Shown in pieces: positions 35,834-44,461 of a stretch of DNA of 64,000 nucleotides; positions within the stretch are counted from its first letter, which is position 1; each line of letters begins with the position of its first letter. The notes below the pieces were generated by a model, which did no database searches, was not told where the DNA came from, and worked only from the letters and a program-made list of their open reading frames with translations. The translations under genes and the position numbers were made by a program. The stretch lies in NCBI RefSeq assembly GCF_010233585.1, contig NZ_CP045997.1, positions 4,369,332-4,433,331 of the forward strand. Reading direction: 5' to 3'. Source of the DNA: Spirosoma endbachense (GTDB lineage Bacteria > Bacteroidota > Bacteroidia > Cytophagales > Spirosomataceae).

Positions 35834-35860
35834 CGTCTTTAGTCGGCAGTAAACAGTATG
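35834..35860. repeat. Remnant of the GCAGTCTTTAGT repeat
   Basis: GTCTTTAGTCGGCAGTAAACAG in the divergent region before the aldo/keto reductase resembles one half of the repeat at 27479 and 37103. No inverted partner remains. Confidence 0.4.
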
Positions 35861-36029
35861 TTCGCCAGACAATGTCAATAAATTGTCAACTCAGGACTAC
35901 CTGTTTTGCTTACGGCAAGTTATTGATTTTAGGCTTAGAAACGGTAGTGTTTGAGCTTATCTTGGTTTCATGATACCCGATCAATTCACACTTAACGTAA
36001 AATCCTGAATCACGTTTTTATTAGTGAAC

Positions 36030-36037
36030 TATATTTG
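36030..36037 (+). promoter_or_regulatory. Possible -7 box TATATTTG for the aldo/keto reductase
   Basis: Exact TAnnTTTG match 29 bases before the ATG at 36067. A T-rich stretch (GTTTTTATTAG) lies at the -33 distance. A leader of about 23 nt would result. Confidence 0.45.
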
Positions 36038-36066
36038 AGACTTCCAATCAATAATCAACGTAATTC

Positions 36067-37098
36067 ATGGAGTATAGGCAATTAGGGGCTTCTGGTTTAA
36101 GAGTACCCGTTTTAAGCTTTGGCACTGGCACGTTTGGGGGTGGTACAAAATTTTTCAAAGCCTGGGGCAGCACACAGGTTGAGGAGGCAAGTCGAATGGT
36201 CAATCTCTGCCTCGATGCTGGTGTGAACCTGTTCGATACCGCCGATGTCTATTCCAACGGTATATCGGAGGAAATTCTGGGAAAAGCCCTCACGGGTCTG
36301 CGTGACAAGGTGATTCTTTCGACCAAGGCAACGTTCCCGATGAGTGCCGAAACGAACAATATGGGTTCGTCACGCTACCATCTTATCAAATCCTGCGAAG
36401 ACAGCCTTCGTCGGTTAAATACCGATCACATCGATATCTACCACATGCACGGCTTCGACGGGCTCACTCCGGTTGAAGAAACGCTGCATACTTTGAATAC
36501 CCTGGTTCAAAGCGGAAAGGTGCGCTACATTGCCTGCTCTAATTTTTCGGGCTGGCATTTGATGAAGTCGCTGGCGATCTCCGAAAAATATGGCTGGGCA
36601 CGCTATATAGGCCACCAGGCTTACTATTCGCTCGTTAGCCGTGAATATGAATGGGAGCTTATGCCACTAGCCCTCGATCAAAACGTGGGTACGCTTGTCT
36701 GGAGCCCCCTATCGGCGGGTCGGTTAAGTGGTAAATATCGCCGGAATCAGCCAATACCCGAAGATGCCCGCATTGCTCAGGGTGGTGGTGAAGGCCCTCC
36801 GATTCCAGACGATTTTTTTTATGGGATCATTGATACACTGGACGAACTTGCGGCTGAAACCGAAAAATCAGTAACCCAGGTAGCATTGAACTGGCTCTTG
36901 CAGCGCCCTACGGTTTCAACCCTGGTTGTCGGTGCCCGGAATGAGGAACAACTGACTCAGAACCTGGGGGCAATAGGCTGGCATTTAACGAAAGAACAGG
37001 TTGCCCGACTCGATGCTGCCAGCCACCGGGACCCTATTTATCCATACTGGCATCAACGCGCCGTATCCTCGCAAATTAATCCGCCACCTGTCTGGTAA
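36067..37098 (+). CDS. Aldo/keto reductase
   Basis: NAD(P)H-dependent reductase of 343 aa. The AKR tetrad is visible: D57 and Y62 in FDTADVYSNG, K87 in LSTKATF and H128 in YHMHGFD. C-terminal VGARNEEQLTQNLGAIGW binds the cofactor. It is cytoplasmic. The sequence resembles the AKR11/13 YajO-like group that reduces small aldehydes and ketones. It is monocistronic, with a good -7 box upstream and a folded repeat downstream. Confidence 0.9.
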   Translation: MEYRQLGASGLRVPVLSFGTGTFGGGTKFFKAWGSTQVEEASRMVNLCLDAGVNLFDTADVYSNGISEEILGKALTGLRDKVILSTKATFPMSAETNNMGSSRYHLIKSCEDSLRRLNTDHIDIYHMHGFDGLTPVEETLHTLNTLVQSGKVRYIACSNFSGWHLMKSLAISEKYGWARYIGHQAYYSLVSREYEWELMPLALDQNVGTLVWSPLSAGRLSGKYRRNQPIPEDARIAQGGGEGPPIPDDFFYGIIDTLDELAAETEKSVTQVALNWLLQRPTVSTLVVGARNEEQLTQNLGAIGWHLTKEQVARLDAASHRDPIYPYWHQRAVSSQINPPPVW

Positions 37099-37102
37099 AT
37101 TC

Positions 37103-37175
37103 AGTTTGCAGTCTTCAGTAGGCAGTGGGCAGTGCCTACTGAAGACCGCAAACTGCTTACTGAAGACTGCAAACT
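37103..37175. repeat. Intergenic GCAGTCTTCAGTAGGCAGT repeat, copy 3 (best palindrome)
   Basis: An outer 18-bp perfect inverted repeat (37103-37120 with 37158-37175) encloses a second one in which GTCTTCAGTAGGCA at 37111-37124 also matches TGCCTACTGAAGAC at 37133-37146. The arm therefore has two alternative partners. It lies between the aldo/keto reductase and MpaB-like genes on the same strand. Confidence 0.8.
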
Positions 37176-37184
37176 AAAAAAAAC

Positions 37185-38078
37185 ATGCCGGTTGTTTATA
37201 AAAAACGTTTGGGCTTATTCCGCGACCCGGCGGTTCAGCAGGAATTGCAAACGTTAGACCCAGTCCGCGACCACCAGCGCATGGTTCATCTGCTGACGGC
37301 TTATGAATTTCCGTTCGACATTACCCGCGCGCTCGAACTGGCGCTTTTTCATACCTATGCCAGTCCGCGCGTATCGGGCTTGCTGGCTCGCACGGGCGAA
37401 TTCGAGCGGCATGGACAAAAACGGTACGACGACACGAGTCGCCTGATTTCGGAATTTATGGAGTCGGGTTATGGGAGCGAAAAAGGGCAACGAGCCATTG
37501 CCCACATGAACCTGATTCATGGGCATTACCGCATCGACAACGCTGACTTTTTGTTTGTGCTGGCCACGTTTGTTTTTTATCCGATTGACTGGCTCAATCA
37601 ATATGGCTGGCGAAAACTGACCGCCACCGAGGAACTGGCTCTGTTCTATTTTTTCCGGGAGGTTGGCCGCCAGATGAATCTGAATAACCTACCCGAAACA
37701 CCAGCCGAGATGAGGGCGTTTACCGATGCCTACGAAGCTCAGTATTTTCGATACACGGAAAGTAACCGACGGATTGCCGACTCGACCGTGAAGATTGTGC
37801 AGGGGTGGTTTCCCGGTCTTTTACATGCCCTGGTACAGCCAACCTTTTCGGCCTTGATTAACGACAAATTACGACTGGCTTTTGGCTATAAACAACCCTC
37901 TGGCTGGTTTACCGGCTTAATCAGGGGGGCTTTATGGATTCGTAAATTGCCCTTACGATGGATTACATTCAAACCTTACCCATCGCTGATCGAGAAAACG
38001 TCGTTTCGCTACTACCCCGCTGGACCGCCAGAGATCGAAGCCGTCGGACCAGAAGAGATTATCAGGAAAATCAAGTAA
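37185..38078 (+). CDS. MpaB-like oxygenase family protein (DUF2236)
   Basis: 297 aa. Central family blocks are ALFHTYASPRVSGLLARTGEFERHGQKRYDDTSRLISEF, MNLIHGHYRIDNADFLFVLATFVF and a later YFFREVGRQMNL. These histidines and aspartates are the conserved positions of the ER-bound oxygenase MpaB/latex-clearing-protein superfamily, some of which bind heme. No signal peptide or heme CxxCH is present. Its substrate is unknown. It starts 10 bases after the palindromic repeat, so its promoter either lies in the repeat or it is transcribed with the aldo/keto reductase. Confidence 0.8.
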   Translation: MPVVYKKRLGLFRDPAVQQELQTLDPVRDHQRMVHLLTAYEFPFDITRALELALFHTYASPRVSGLLARTGEFERHGQKRYDDTSRLISEFMESGYGSEKGQRAIAHMNLIHGHYRIDNADFLFVLATFVFYPIDWLNQYGWRKLTATEELALFYFFREVGRQMNLNNLPETPAEMRAFTDAYEAQYFRYTESNRRIADSTVKIVQGWFPGLLHALVQPTFSALINDKLRLAFGYKQPSGWFTGLIRGALWIRKLPLRWITFKPYPSLIEKTSFRYYPAGPPEIEAVGPEEIIRKIK

Positions 38079-38181
38079 TGTAGCCGTTTCATCGTAATCG
38101 CCGGATACTGCTATTTTTCGAGATAACCATTCTGCATTATTTAGAAACGGCTTCGTTTCTTTGCTGAAAGCTTTGCCTTAT

Positions 38182-39087
38182 ATGCTCTCGTTACAACACG
38201 AAATTTTTCTGGAAGTCGCCCGCCTGCTTAGCTTTACCAAAGCCAGCCAGATCTTATTTTTGAGCCAATCGGCCATTAGTAAACACATAAAAGCCCTGGA
38301 AGCGTTTTATAAAACGGCATTATTCGAACGCCATGGCAACACCATCAGTCTTACGCAGGCGGGTCAGCTATTATACCAGAAAGGACTGGAAGCCAGTCAG
38401 TTAAAAACTGAATTACACCAGCAACTACAGCAACTCAGCGCTAGTTTTTTACCCACAACCCGGCTGGCTGTAGGGTCCAGCACCACTATTAGCCTGTATG
38501 TATTGCCTCCTGTTCTGTCGGCCTATCTGCGTCAGCATCCCAACATGCAGATTCAGGTGCTGAACCGCAATTCAAGCAATATCCAGAAAGCATTGCTCGA
38601 TCATGAAATCGATGTTGGTATCGTTGAAACCTTAACGCAGGTTAACACACTGACGTACACCCCTTTTATCACCGATCAGGTGCTTGCCGTCTGCTCCCGA
38701 AACAGCCCACTTCGTAACAGAACGCTACGCATTGACGAAATTCCTCAGCTTCCCTTAGCCGTTCGTGAGCAAGGTTCAGGTACGCTGGCCGTCGTTGAAG
38801 ACACATTGCAGAAACAGGGAATTCGACCTGCCGATTTACGGATTCTCATACGACTTGGCGGCACCGAAGCCCTTAAAAATTTCGTACTGGCCGACACCTG
38901 CCTGGCTTTTCTGCCGAAGCGGGCCATTCTGAAAGAACTGGCTTCCGGCGAGTTAGTTGAGGTGCCTGTTGAGAACCTGTCCATTGAGCGTACGTTCCAG
39001 TTTATCCAGCGCAAGGGTACCGAAAACAATCAGTTAGTGAACGCATTCATTCGGTATACCCGACGCTACTATTCAGAAATGGAATAA
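38182..39087 (+). CDS. LysR-family transcriptional regulator
   Basis: An N-terminal winged helix-turn-helix (residues 1-62) with FLEVARLLSFTKASQILFLSQSAISKHIKALEAF is followed by a periplasmic-binding-like effector domain from about 90. 301 aa is standard. The ATG at 38182 is used; a TTG at 38161 is less likely. It is followed 66 bases later by a threonine-synthase-like gene on the same strand, which may be its target, although LysR targets are usually divergent. Confidence 0.9.
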   Translation: MLSLQHEIFLEVARLLSFTKASQILFLSQSAISKHIKALEAFYKTALFERHGNTISLTQAGQLLYQKGLEASQLKTELHQQLQQLSASFLPTTRLAVGSSTTISLYVLPPVLSAYLRQHPNMQIQVLNRNSSNIQKALLDHEIDVGIVETLTQVNTLTYTPFITDQVLAVCSRNSPLRNRTLRIDEIPQLPLAVREQGSGTLAVVEDTLQKQGIRPADLRILIRLGGTEALKNFVLADTCLAFLPKRAILKELASGELVEVPVENLSIERTFQFIQRKGTENNQLVNAFIRYTRRYYSEME

Positions 39088-39153
39088 CTCATATCAAAAC
39101 GTCGTTTGCGCTAAACGCTTCGGTCGGACAACTTGCAAAAAAGTTAACCGGCC

Positions 39154-40362
39154 ATGGATACAGCCATCTCTTCATCACTACTTCAATCGCTGCACTGTTC
39201 GCAATGTGGACAGAGCTATTCGCCATTCACCCGGCAAACGGTGTCGGTTTGCTGCCAGATGCCCCTGCTGGCAAGTTACCAACTCAATCAGGGTCTCGAC
39301 AAAGCAGAACTGCTATTCCGAGAAAAATCGCTCTGGCGCTATGCCGAACTCCTTCCGGTTCTGGACCCCAAAAACCGCGTTAGTTTAGGCGAAGGTTTTA
39401 CGCCACTGCTTGCACTTCCCCGGCTGGCTAATACGTATTCGATGCGTCAGCTTACGCTTAAAGACGAAGGGCTTAACCCAACCGGGTCGTTTAAAGCGCG
39501 TGGTCTGAGTCTGGCCATTTCAAAAGCTAAGGAGAATGGCGAAACGGCATGCATCGTGCCAACGGCCGGTAATGCCGGGGTTGCCATGGCAGCCTATTGT
39601 GCCAGGGCTGGGCTTGACGCTGTCGTGGTTATGCCTCGGCACACTCCGGAAGCATTTCGGGAAGAATGCCTCGCGTATGGCGCTACTGTTATCCTAATCG
39701 ACGGTCTGATCAATGACTGCGCGGCTAAAGTGCAGGACATGAATCGTTATGGCGATTATTTCGACGTTTCTACTCTGAAAGAACCGTATCGACTGGAAGG
39801 TAAAAAGACAATGGGGTATGAAATTGCCGAACAATTAAACTGGCAGCTACCCGATGTGATCATGTATCCTACGGGCGGTGGAACGGGGCTTATTGGCCTT
39901 TGGAAAGCGTTTCAGGAAATGAAAGAATTAGGCTGGCTCCCGGCAGACCAGCCAATGCCCAGACTGGTGGCGGTTCAGGCCGAAAACTGTTGTCCTGTTG
40001 TTGAAACGTTCTGGGGGAGGCAGGCCAACTGTAAACAATACATTGGTCGCCCCACGCTCGCCAATGGGCTGGCCGTTCCCCGGCCTATTGGAGAACCACT
40101 GATGCTGAAGGTATTACAGGAATCGGGTGGTACGGCTATTGCTGTCTCTGAAGAACAAATGCTGGAGGGCGTTCGTGAACTAGGTCGTCATGAAGGCCTT
40201 TTTGTAGCCCCCGAAGGCGGTGCGATCTGGGCCGCTACGAAGCAATTGCTACACGATGGCTGGTTACGTTCTGACGAACACATTTTGCTGCTCAATACAG
40301 GATCTGGCCAGAAATATCTGGATAATCTGAAAGGAATCTGGCAGACTCAGGAACATACTTGA
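39154..40362 (+). CDS. thrC: Threonine synthase-like PLP enzyme
   Basis: Fold-type II PLP enzyme of 402 aa that would convert O-phosphohomoserine to threonine. An N-terminal zinc-ribbon-like CSQCG ... CC (residues 15-34), as in class II threonine synthases, precedes the PLP lysine K114 in NPTGSFKARG. A phosphate-binding TAGNAG and a glycine-rich PTGGGTGLIG follow. The reaction assignment rests on family resemblance; related enzymes such as threonine dehydratase or diaminopropionate lyase cannot be ruled out. Its upstream LysR gene is a candidate regulator, which is unusual for thrC. Confidence 0.8.
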   Translation: MDTAISSSLLQSLHCSQCGQSYSPFTRQTVSVCCQMPLLASYQLNQGLDKAELLFREKSLWRYAELLPVLDPKNRVSLGEGFTPLLALPRLANTYSMRQLTLKDEGLNPTGSFKARGLSLAISKAKENGETACIVPTAGNAGVAMAAYCARAGLDAVVVMPRHTPEAFREECLAYGATVILIDGLINDCAAKVQDMNRYGDYFDVSTLKEPYRLEGKKTMGYEIAEQLNWQLPDVIMYPTGGGTGLIGLWKAFQEMKELGWLPADQPMPRLVAVQAENCCPVVETFWGRQANCKQYIGRPTLANGLAVPRPIGEPLMLKVLQESGGTAIAVSEEQMLEGVRELGRHEGLFVAPEGGAIWAATKQLLHDGWLRSDEHILLLNTGSGQKYLDNLKGIWQTQEHT

Positions 40363-40405
40363 CTGATCGATCTATAACCTAAATCTGGGGTTTCCCCCAG
40401 TGACA

Positions 40406-40497
40406 GGACTTTTGCAAAACCCCGTGCCACCGCAGCCGCGGACGGTGGTTTGTATGCTCATCATTAGTAACCGTGGCACGGGGTTTTGCAAAAGTCC
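40406..40497. repeat. Nested hairpin with GTGCCAC element at its tip (long form)
   Basis: 25-bp perfect arms (40406-40430 and 40473-40497) enclose 42 nt. The outer arm GGACTTTTGCAAAACC is unique, and the inner CCGTGCCAC/GTGGCACGG plus interior CGCAGCCG..GTGGTTTGT..TTAGTAACC are homologous to the hairpin at 63323-63428. The interior CGGTGG can also pair with CCACCG of the left arm. A small CTGGGG/CCCCAG hairpin precedes it at 40385-40400. Confidence 0.85.
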
Positions 40498-40507
40498 CGA
40501 TTGAGTG

Positions 40508-40547
40508 AAATTCAGCGGATATTTACGGCACTTTATCCGCTGAATTT
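40508..40547. repeat. 14-bp inverted repeat upstream of alkA
   Basis: AAATTCAGCGGATA at 40508-40521 pairs with 40534-40547 around a 12-nt loop. It sits 41 bases before the AlkA start codon, directly after the nested hairpin. It could be an operator, a leader fold or another terminator arm. Confidence 0.5.
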
Positions 40548-40588
40548 ACACCAAAAATGGGTAACTTAGTCGGCACAATTATTCATTC

Positions 40589-41218
40589 ATGCAGCCCGCT
40601 ACAGCCCTCATTTCTCCCCTGGATCATCTTGCTCAGGACGCCGTCATGGCCCGTTTGATACAGGAAACACCCTCACCAAAAATCTTCAATGACTACGCCG
40701 GTGATGTCTATCTGGCCCTGCTCGAAAGCATCGTTTCCCAACAGATTTCGGTGAAGGCAGCCGATGCCATTTTTTCCCGATTCCGGCAACTGTTCGCCGA
40801 CAGTTACCCCGACCCCAACGAGTTGCTTCTGAAGTCAACCGACGAGTTGCGAAGCGCCGGTTTGTCGTTCCAGAAAATCAAGTACCTGCAAAGTGTTGCC
40901 GGGTTTTCGCTGGCCAATCCAATGGACCGGGCTCATCTAGATCCGATGACGGACGAAGAAATCGTGCAATACCTGCTTCCGATTAAAGGAGTTGGCCGCT
41001 GGACGGTTGAGATGCTGCTTATGTTCGTGCTGGATCGTCCTGACGTTTTCCCGATCGACGATCTGGTCATTCGTCAGCGGATGTTGCTGGCGTATCCAGA
41101 GCAAACCAATGGACTTACGGGTAAAGCACTCTACAAAGTCCTGCATCAGATTGCCGACCCCTGGAGACCCTATCGCACAACAGCTAGTCGGTATTTATGG
41201 CGCTGGAAGCCGCTCTAA
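40589..41218 (+). CDS. alkA: DNA-3-methyladenine glycosylase II (HhH-GPD)
   Basis: Base-excision repair glycosylase that removes alkylated purines. It has a helix-hairpin-helix LLPIKGVGRWTVEM (about 129-142) and the catalytic aspartate in FPIDDLVIR (D157/D158, aligning with D238 of E. coli AlkA). It has no N-terminal beta domain and no iron-sulfur cluster, so at 209 aa it is the short form common outside enterobacteria. It converges on DUF4403 with only 15 bases between the stops and no hairpin. Confidence 0.9.
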   Translation: MQPATALISPLDHLAQDAVMARLIQETPSPKIFNDYAGDVYLALLESIVSQQISVKAADAIFSRFRQLFADSYPDPNELLLKSTDELRSAGLSFQKIKYLQSVAGFSLANPMDRAHLDPMTDEEIVQYLLPIKGVGRWTVEMLLMFVLDRPDVFPIDDLVIRQRMLLAYPEQTNGLTGKALYKVLHQIADPWRPYRTTASRYLWRWKPL

Positions 41219-41233
41219 GCGACAATTGTAGCG

Positions 41234-42622
41234 CTATAACTTTTTCACTCTCACGGCCACTTTCGACTCTACTTTAATGAGAACCTGAACGCCGTCGGGT
41301 CGAACCACAACACGCTGCGGCACCAATCGGAACGAATCGATATTCAGTGTTGTCTTTCGCCCGGCTCCACCGCGGGCAAACGCCGTTTCAATCTTTTCGG
41401 GTAGTTCAGAAATCTGATGCCGTAAGGGAATAACCATCACGGATTGAAGTGAATCACGAAAATGGTCGTGCAGTAACCAGTCGGCGGTAGCAAACAGGCG
41501 CTCCTTGGTATCGACGTCAAAATCCAGCGATTTGATTTCCAGCGTGTTGTTTAATGTATCGTAGCTAGGCTGCCCATGAAAGTATAAAGTGCCATTGACA
41601 GCACCAGTCACTTCTGTTTTCACAATCAACGAGCGTCCTCCTCCATAAACGGTAGCATTCTTAATTTTCACTTTTCCACCCGCCAGCTTGATCTTTTGTT
41701 CATCCAACGCTTTGGCTAACACCCGGTTAGCATCTTCAAAGGGAATAAAAGCTCTCACCTCCAGACGCGATGCTTCCGGTGTTTTTGCTCGTCTTAGTAG
41801 ACGCGGAAGCCGTTCAAGCTCCGTAACGATTGGTTTGGGGCCTACTTTTGTATCGACCCGAAATGCAATTTGCAGTGGAACCGTAATGCGTTTTTCATCC
41901 CCAAAAACAGGGGCGGCCGCAATACTGAATGGTTTAGGAATAATCCAGATTTCTTCAGGCTTTTTAGCGATGCGCAATGGCTTCTGGATATCGCGCCAAA
42001 CTTTTCTTACATGACGATCCAGCCGTAATTCAGTATGCACGGCCTTATCGATCGCGGCTTCTATTTCAGCTTTCCGTTTATCAAGAATACTTTCGGCCAG
42101 TTTAGTGACGCCAATTTTTACCCCTAACATCTGAACCGTTGGCCGATGAATCCAGTGGTAGTTTTCAAACCTCGACCGGGTTGCCAATCGCCAGTTGGAA
42201 CCAATAGAAAGAGGGCTCACAAAATTAACCGCCAAGGCACAAAGCGGACGCCGTTTCCGAATCTTGCGCAGCCCAATCGGATTGGTGTACCACACTTGCA
42301 GGGGAGCCGAGAAAGAAACCTTTCGGTTAGCATATTGAATACGAACTGGGCCTGTTCGCTCGACGCGAATGTGCCAGGCTTCGCCTTTCTTTCCTTCAAA
42401 GGTTTCTTCAGGAACCAGCACGACACCCAGCGATTTATTGATCTTCCGTTCAAGATCCGCGATCTTAAACGTTATATCGCCTGCCACATACGATATTGGG
42501 TCCGGGATAGCCGGCTCAAAATCCTGCGCTGCCGGCGGCTTTGACCGGACACGATTACAACTTACGGAAGCCAGAAGGGCCGCAAATACTATAAAAAATC
42601 CGATGATACGTTGAGTGTTCAC
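41234..42622 (-). CDS. DUF4403 family lipoprotein
   Basis: 462 aa. A signal peptide with a lipobox cysteine at residue 22 (SVSCNR) precedes an extended, strand-rich body with repeated segments such as ISYVAGDITFKIADLERKINKSLG and VPLQIAFRVDTKV, characteristic of DUF4403. The repeats look like tandem lipid-binding (BPI/SMP-type) modules, but no function is established. It is monocistronic and upstream of convergent alkA. A near-match to the -7 box precedes it on the minus strand (CAACAAAAACTAT in + orientation). Confidence 0.82.
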   Translation of the reverse strand: MNTQRIIGFFIVFAALLASVSCNRVRSKPPAAQDFEPAIPDPISYVAGDITFKIADLERKINKSLGVVLVPEETFEGKKGEAWHIRVERTGPVRIQYANRKVSFSAPLQVWYTNPIGLRKIRKRRPLCALAVNFVSPLSIGSNWRLATRSRFENYHWIHRPTVQMLGVKIGVTKLAESILDKRKAEIEAAIDKAVHTELRLDRHVRKVWRDIQKPLRIAKKPEEIWIIPKPFSIAAAPVFGDEKRITVPLQIAFRVDTKVGPKPIVTELERLPRLLRRAKTPEASRLEVRAFIPFEDANRVLAKALDEQKIKLAGGKVKIKNATVYGGGRSLIVKTEVTGAVNGTLYFHGQPSYDTLNNTLEIKSLDFDVDTKERLFATADWLLHDHFRDSLQSVMVIPLRHQISELPEKIETAFARGGAGRKTTLNIDSFRLVPQRVVVRPDGVQVLIKVESKVAVRVKKL

Positions 42623-42672
42623 TGCAACAAAAACTATCGGATCAGGAAAATGTTAATTAAGTAAACGGATAT

Positions 42673-42828
42673 TCATTTCGCGGTAGTTATCGCCGACGTT
42701 TTTGCGTCGGTTTCACAACCGCATCCTTTGCCACAGCCTGCCTGCTTTTTGAAGAAACTTCGGTAGGCCCGATTACCCATATACCCCACGGCAAAAGCAA
42801 AGATCAGAAAGATGATGAACTCCTGCAT
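42673..42828 (-). CDS. FeoB-associated Cys-rich membrane protein
   Basis: A short gene of 51 codons: MQEFIIFLIFAFAVGYMGNR forms a single membrane helix, RSFFKKQ is a basic juxtamembrane stretch, and GCGKGCGC is a cysteine cluster. This is the standard plan of FeoB-associated Cys-rich proteins, thought to help ferrous iron transport or bind metal. AGGAG occurs within the first codons rather than upstream. No feoA or feoB lies nearby, so the protein is orphaned or serves another metal system. Confidence 0.82.
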   Translation of the reverse strand: MQEFIIFLIFAFAVGYMGNRAYRSFFKKQAGCGKGCGCETDAKTSAITTAK

Positions 42829-42921
42829 GATTTGATTTTCTATCGGTTAGCTATTTTCGGTTGGATGCTTACGTCTGAAGTCCAAAACCGGAGTGCCAAC
42901 GGTCAATTGCCCAACATTTTT

Positions 42922-43464
42922 TCATACCCAACCGTTCCGAACGGCCAGTTGATAAATGTGCTGATAGTGATGTTCGCCGTGCCACGCATAGATTCCCATT
43001 ACCTCCGATATGGGAAAAGAACGCTGACTTCCAGGATGGAAATACGTGCGCTGCCGTTGATCTTCAGTAAGCGATTTCAGTACTGTTACCCAGCGCAGAT
43101 GTAAATTACATAGGATTACCAGTGATGGGGCAACATCAAGTGTATAGTCAGCTAGTTTAGCCCAATCGCCTTCCTCGTAGGGTGAAATGGTTGGATTGTT
43201 TTCCGTAAGAGCCAGTTTAACCCGCACATACGCATTAATATGGCTGTCAACGACGTGGTGTACGACCTGCCGAACAGTCCAGCCATCGGGGCGGTAGGGC
43301 GTATCAAGGCGATCATCGCCCCACCTGCCTACGAGTTCGGTCAGTTTCCTGGGCATCCCGGCAATAACCGCGATGTGTTCGTGATTCTGCTCAGTTGTAA
43401 AAATACTCCCATAAGCAAAATCGCCTATGGGGTAACGGAGTTTATATAGGTCTTGCTCCTGCAT
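42922..43464 (-). CDS. YfiT-type bacillithiol transferase (DinB superfamily)
   Basis: 180-aa four-helix DinB-fold metalloenzyme: LYKLRYPIGDF at the start, GWTVRQVVHHVVDSH with one metal His, and IYAWHGEHHYQHIYQL with two more. In Firmicutes the BstA/YfiT proteins conjugate bacillithiol to electrophiles. The sequence implies a bacillithiol-using cell, which fits Bacteroidota of this group. It is the upstream neighbour of the small Cys-rich gene on the same strand. Confidence 0.88.
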   Translation of the reverse strand: MQEQDLYKLRYPIGDFAYGSIFTTEQNHEHIAVIAGMPRKLTELVGRWGDDRLDTPYRPDGWTVRQVVHHVVDSHINAYVRVKLALTENNPTISPYEEGDWAKLADYTLDVAPSLVILCNLHLRWVTVLKSLTEDQRQRTYFHPGSQRSFPISEVMGIYAWHGEHHYQHIYQLAVRNGWV

Positions 43465-43539
43465 AGTCTGTAACTTATTCGATTTAGGGTTTACTTGATT
43501 TGGCGTTTAGCTTGCTGTACTCGATAAACCGGAAACCAG

Positions 43540-44364
43540 TTATTGCCAGTATTCCTGTATCGCTTTTAGTAATTCCGGCTGCATGCCAGACCCCGCAATG
43601 ACATCGCCCCGGAACAGGAATGCATCACCACCGTCAAAATCAGTGACAATTCCCCCCGCTTCGTGCACGAGCAGTACGCCCGCTGCCATATCCCAGGAGT
43701 GGAGATTGTATTCATAAAAAGCCTCGAATCGCCCGCAGGCCACATAAGCCAGATCGATGGCTGCTGAGCCCAACCGACGCAGTCCGTGCGTTTGCTTCAT
43801 CAACGACTCCAGAATCTGAAGGTACTTCGGCATCTTGTCGAAGGTATAATACGGAAAACCCGTTGCAATCAGGCTCTCACCCAGTTGAGTTGCCGGAGAA
43901 ACCGAAATTTTAGTACCATTGCAGTAGGCTCCTCCCCCTTTCCAGGCCGAAAAACATTCGTCACGGTTAGGATCATAGACAACACCGGCAAGGGGTGTAC
44001 TGCCCTGAGCCAGTCCGATACTGACCGAAAACACGGGTAGATCATGGATAAAATTGGCCGTACCATCGAGCGGATCGATAATCCAGTTGAGCGCAGTCGG
44101 GTCAGCCTCCTGACCAGTGGTTCCCTCTTCCGTAATAAATCCGGCTTGCGGCAACAACTGACTCAGGCGAACAACCAGTTGTTTTTCCGTTTCTTTATCG
44201 ACATAGGATACTAAATTATTCAAGCCTTTGTATTCAATGGCTTCTCGCTGAAATTTGCTTCGCTCCTGAAGCAGAAATTCACCGGCATCGGTGGCAATTG
44301 TACAAATGTCGCGGGTGATGGCGGCTAAATCGAGGGAAGATTGGGCTGAAACGTTAGTGGTCAT
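43540..44364 (-). CDS. Inositol monophosphatase family protein
   Basis: 274-aa Mg-dependent sugar phosphatase fold. Metal-site motifs are ITEEG (E79/E80), IIDPLDGTANF (about 96-105) and SWDMAAG near 223. Substrates of bacterial members include inositol phosphate, 3'-phosphoadenosine 5'-phosphate and fructose bisphosphate, and the sequence does not decide between them. It is divergent from threonine aldolase with about 97 bases between the starts. Confidence 0.9.
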   Translation of the reverse strand: MTTNVSAQSSLDLAAITRDICTIATDAGEFLLQERSKFQREAIEYKGLNNLVSYVDKETEKQLVVRLSQLLPQAGFITEEGTTGQEADPTALNWIIDPLDGTANFIHDLPVFSVSIGLAQGSTPLAGVVYDPNRDECFSAWKGGGAYCNGTKISVSPATQLGESLIATGFPYYTFDKMPKYLQILESLMKQTHGLRRLGSAAIDLAYVACGRFEAFYEYNLHSWDMAAGVLLVHEAGGIVTDFDGGDAFLFRGDVIAGSGMQPELLKAIQEYWQ

Positions 44365-44461
44365 TCGTTAGATAGGCCGATTTTGAAAGGCCAAGATATA
44401 AAAAAGCGGAAACAAGGGCTGTCAGGTTGCCCGTAATTCCATTCTGTGCGACCTTTGTTTT

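Noticed and set aside
7541..37175. GCAGT-rich repeats as a CRISPR array
   Set aside because: The units are irregular, inverted and dispersed, with no constant spacers and no cas genes.
40406..40497. GTGCCAC palindromes as an insertion sequence or integron site
   Set aside because: No transposase or integrase gene and no target-site duplication are visible; a non-autonomous element remains possible.
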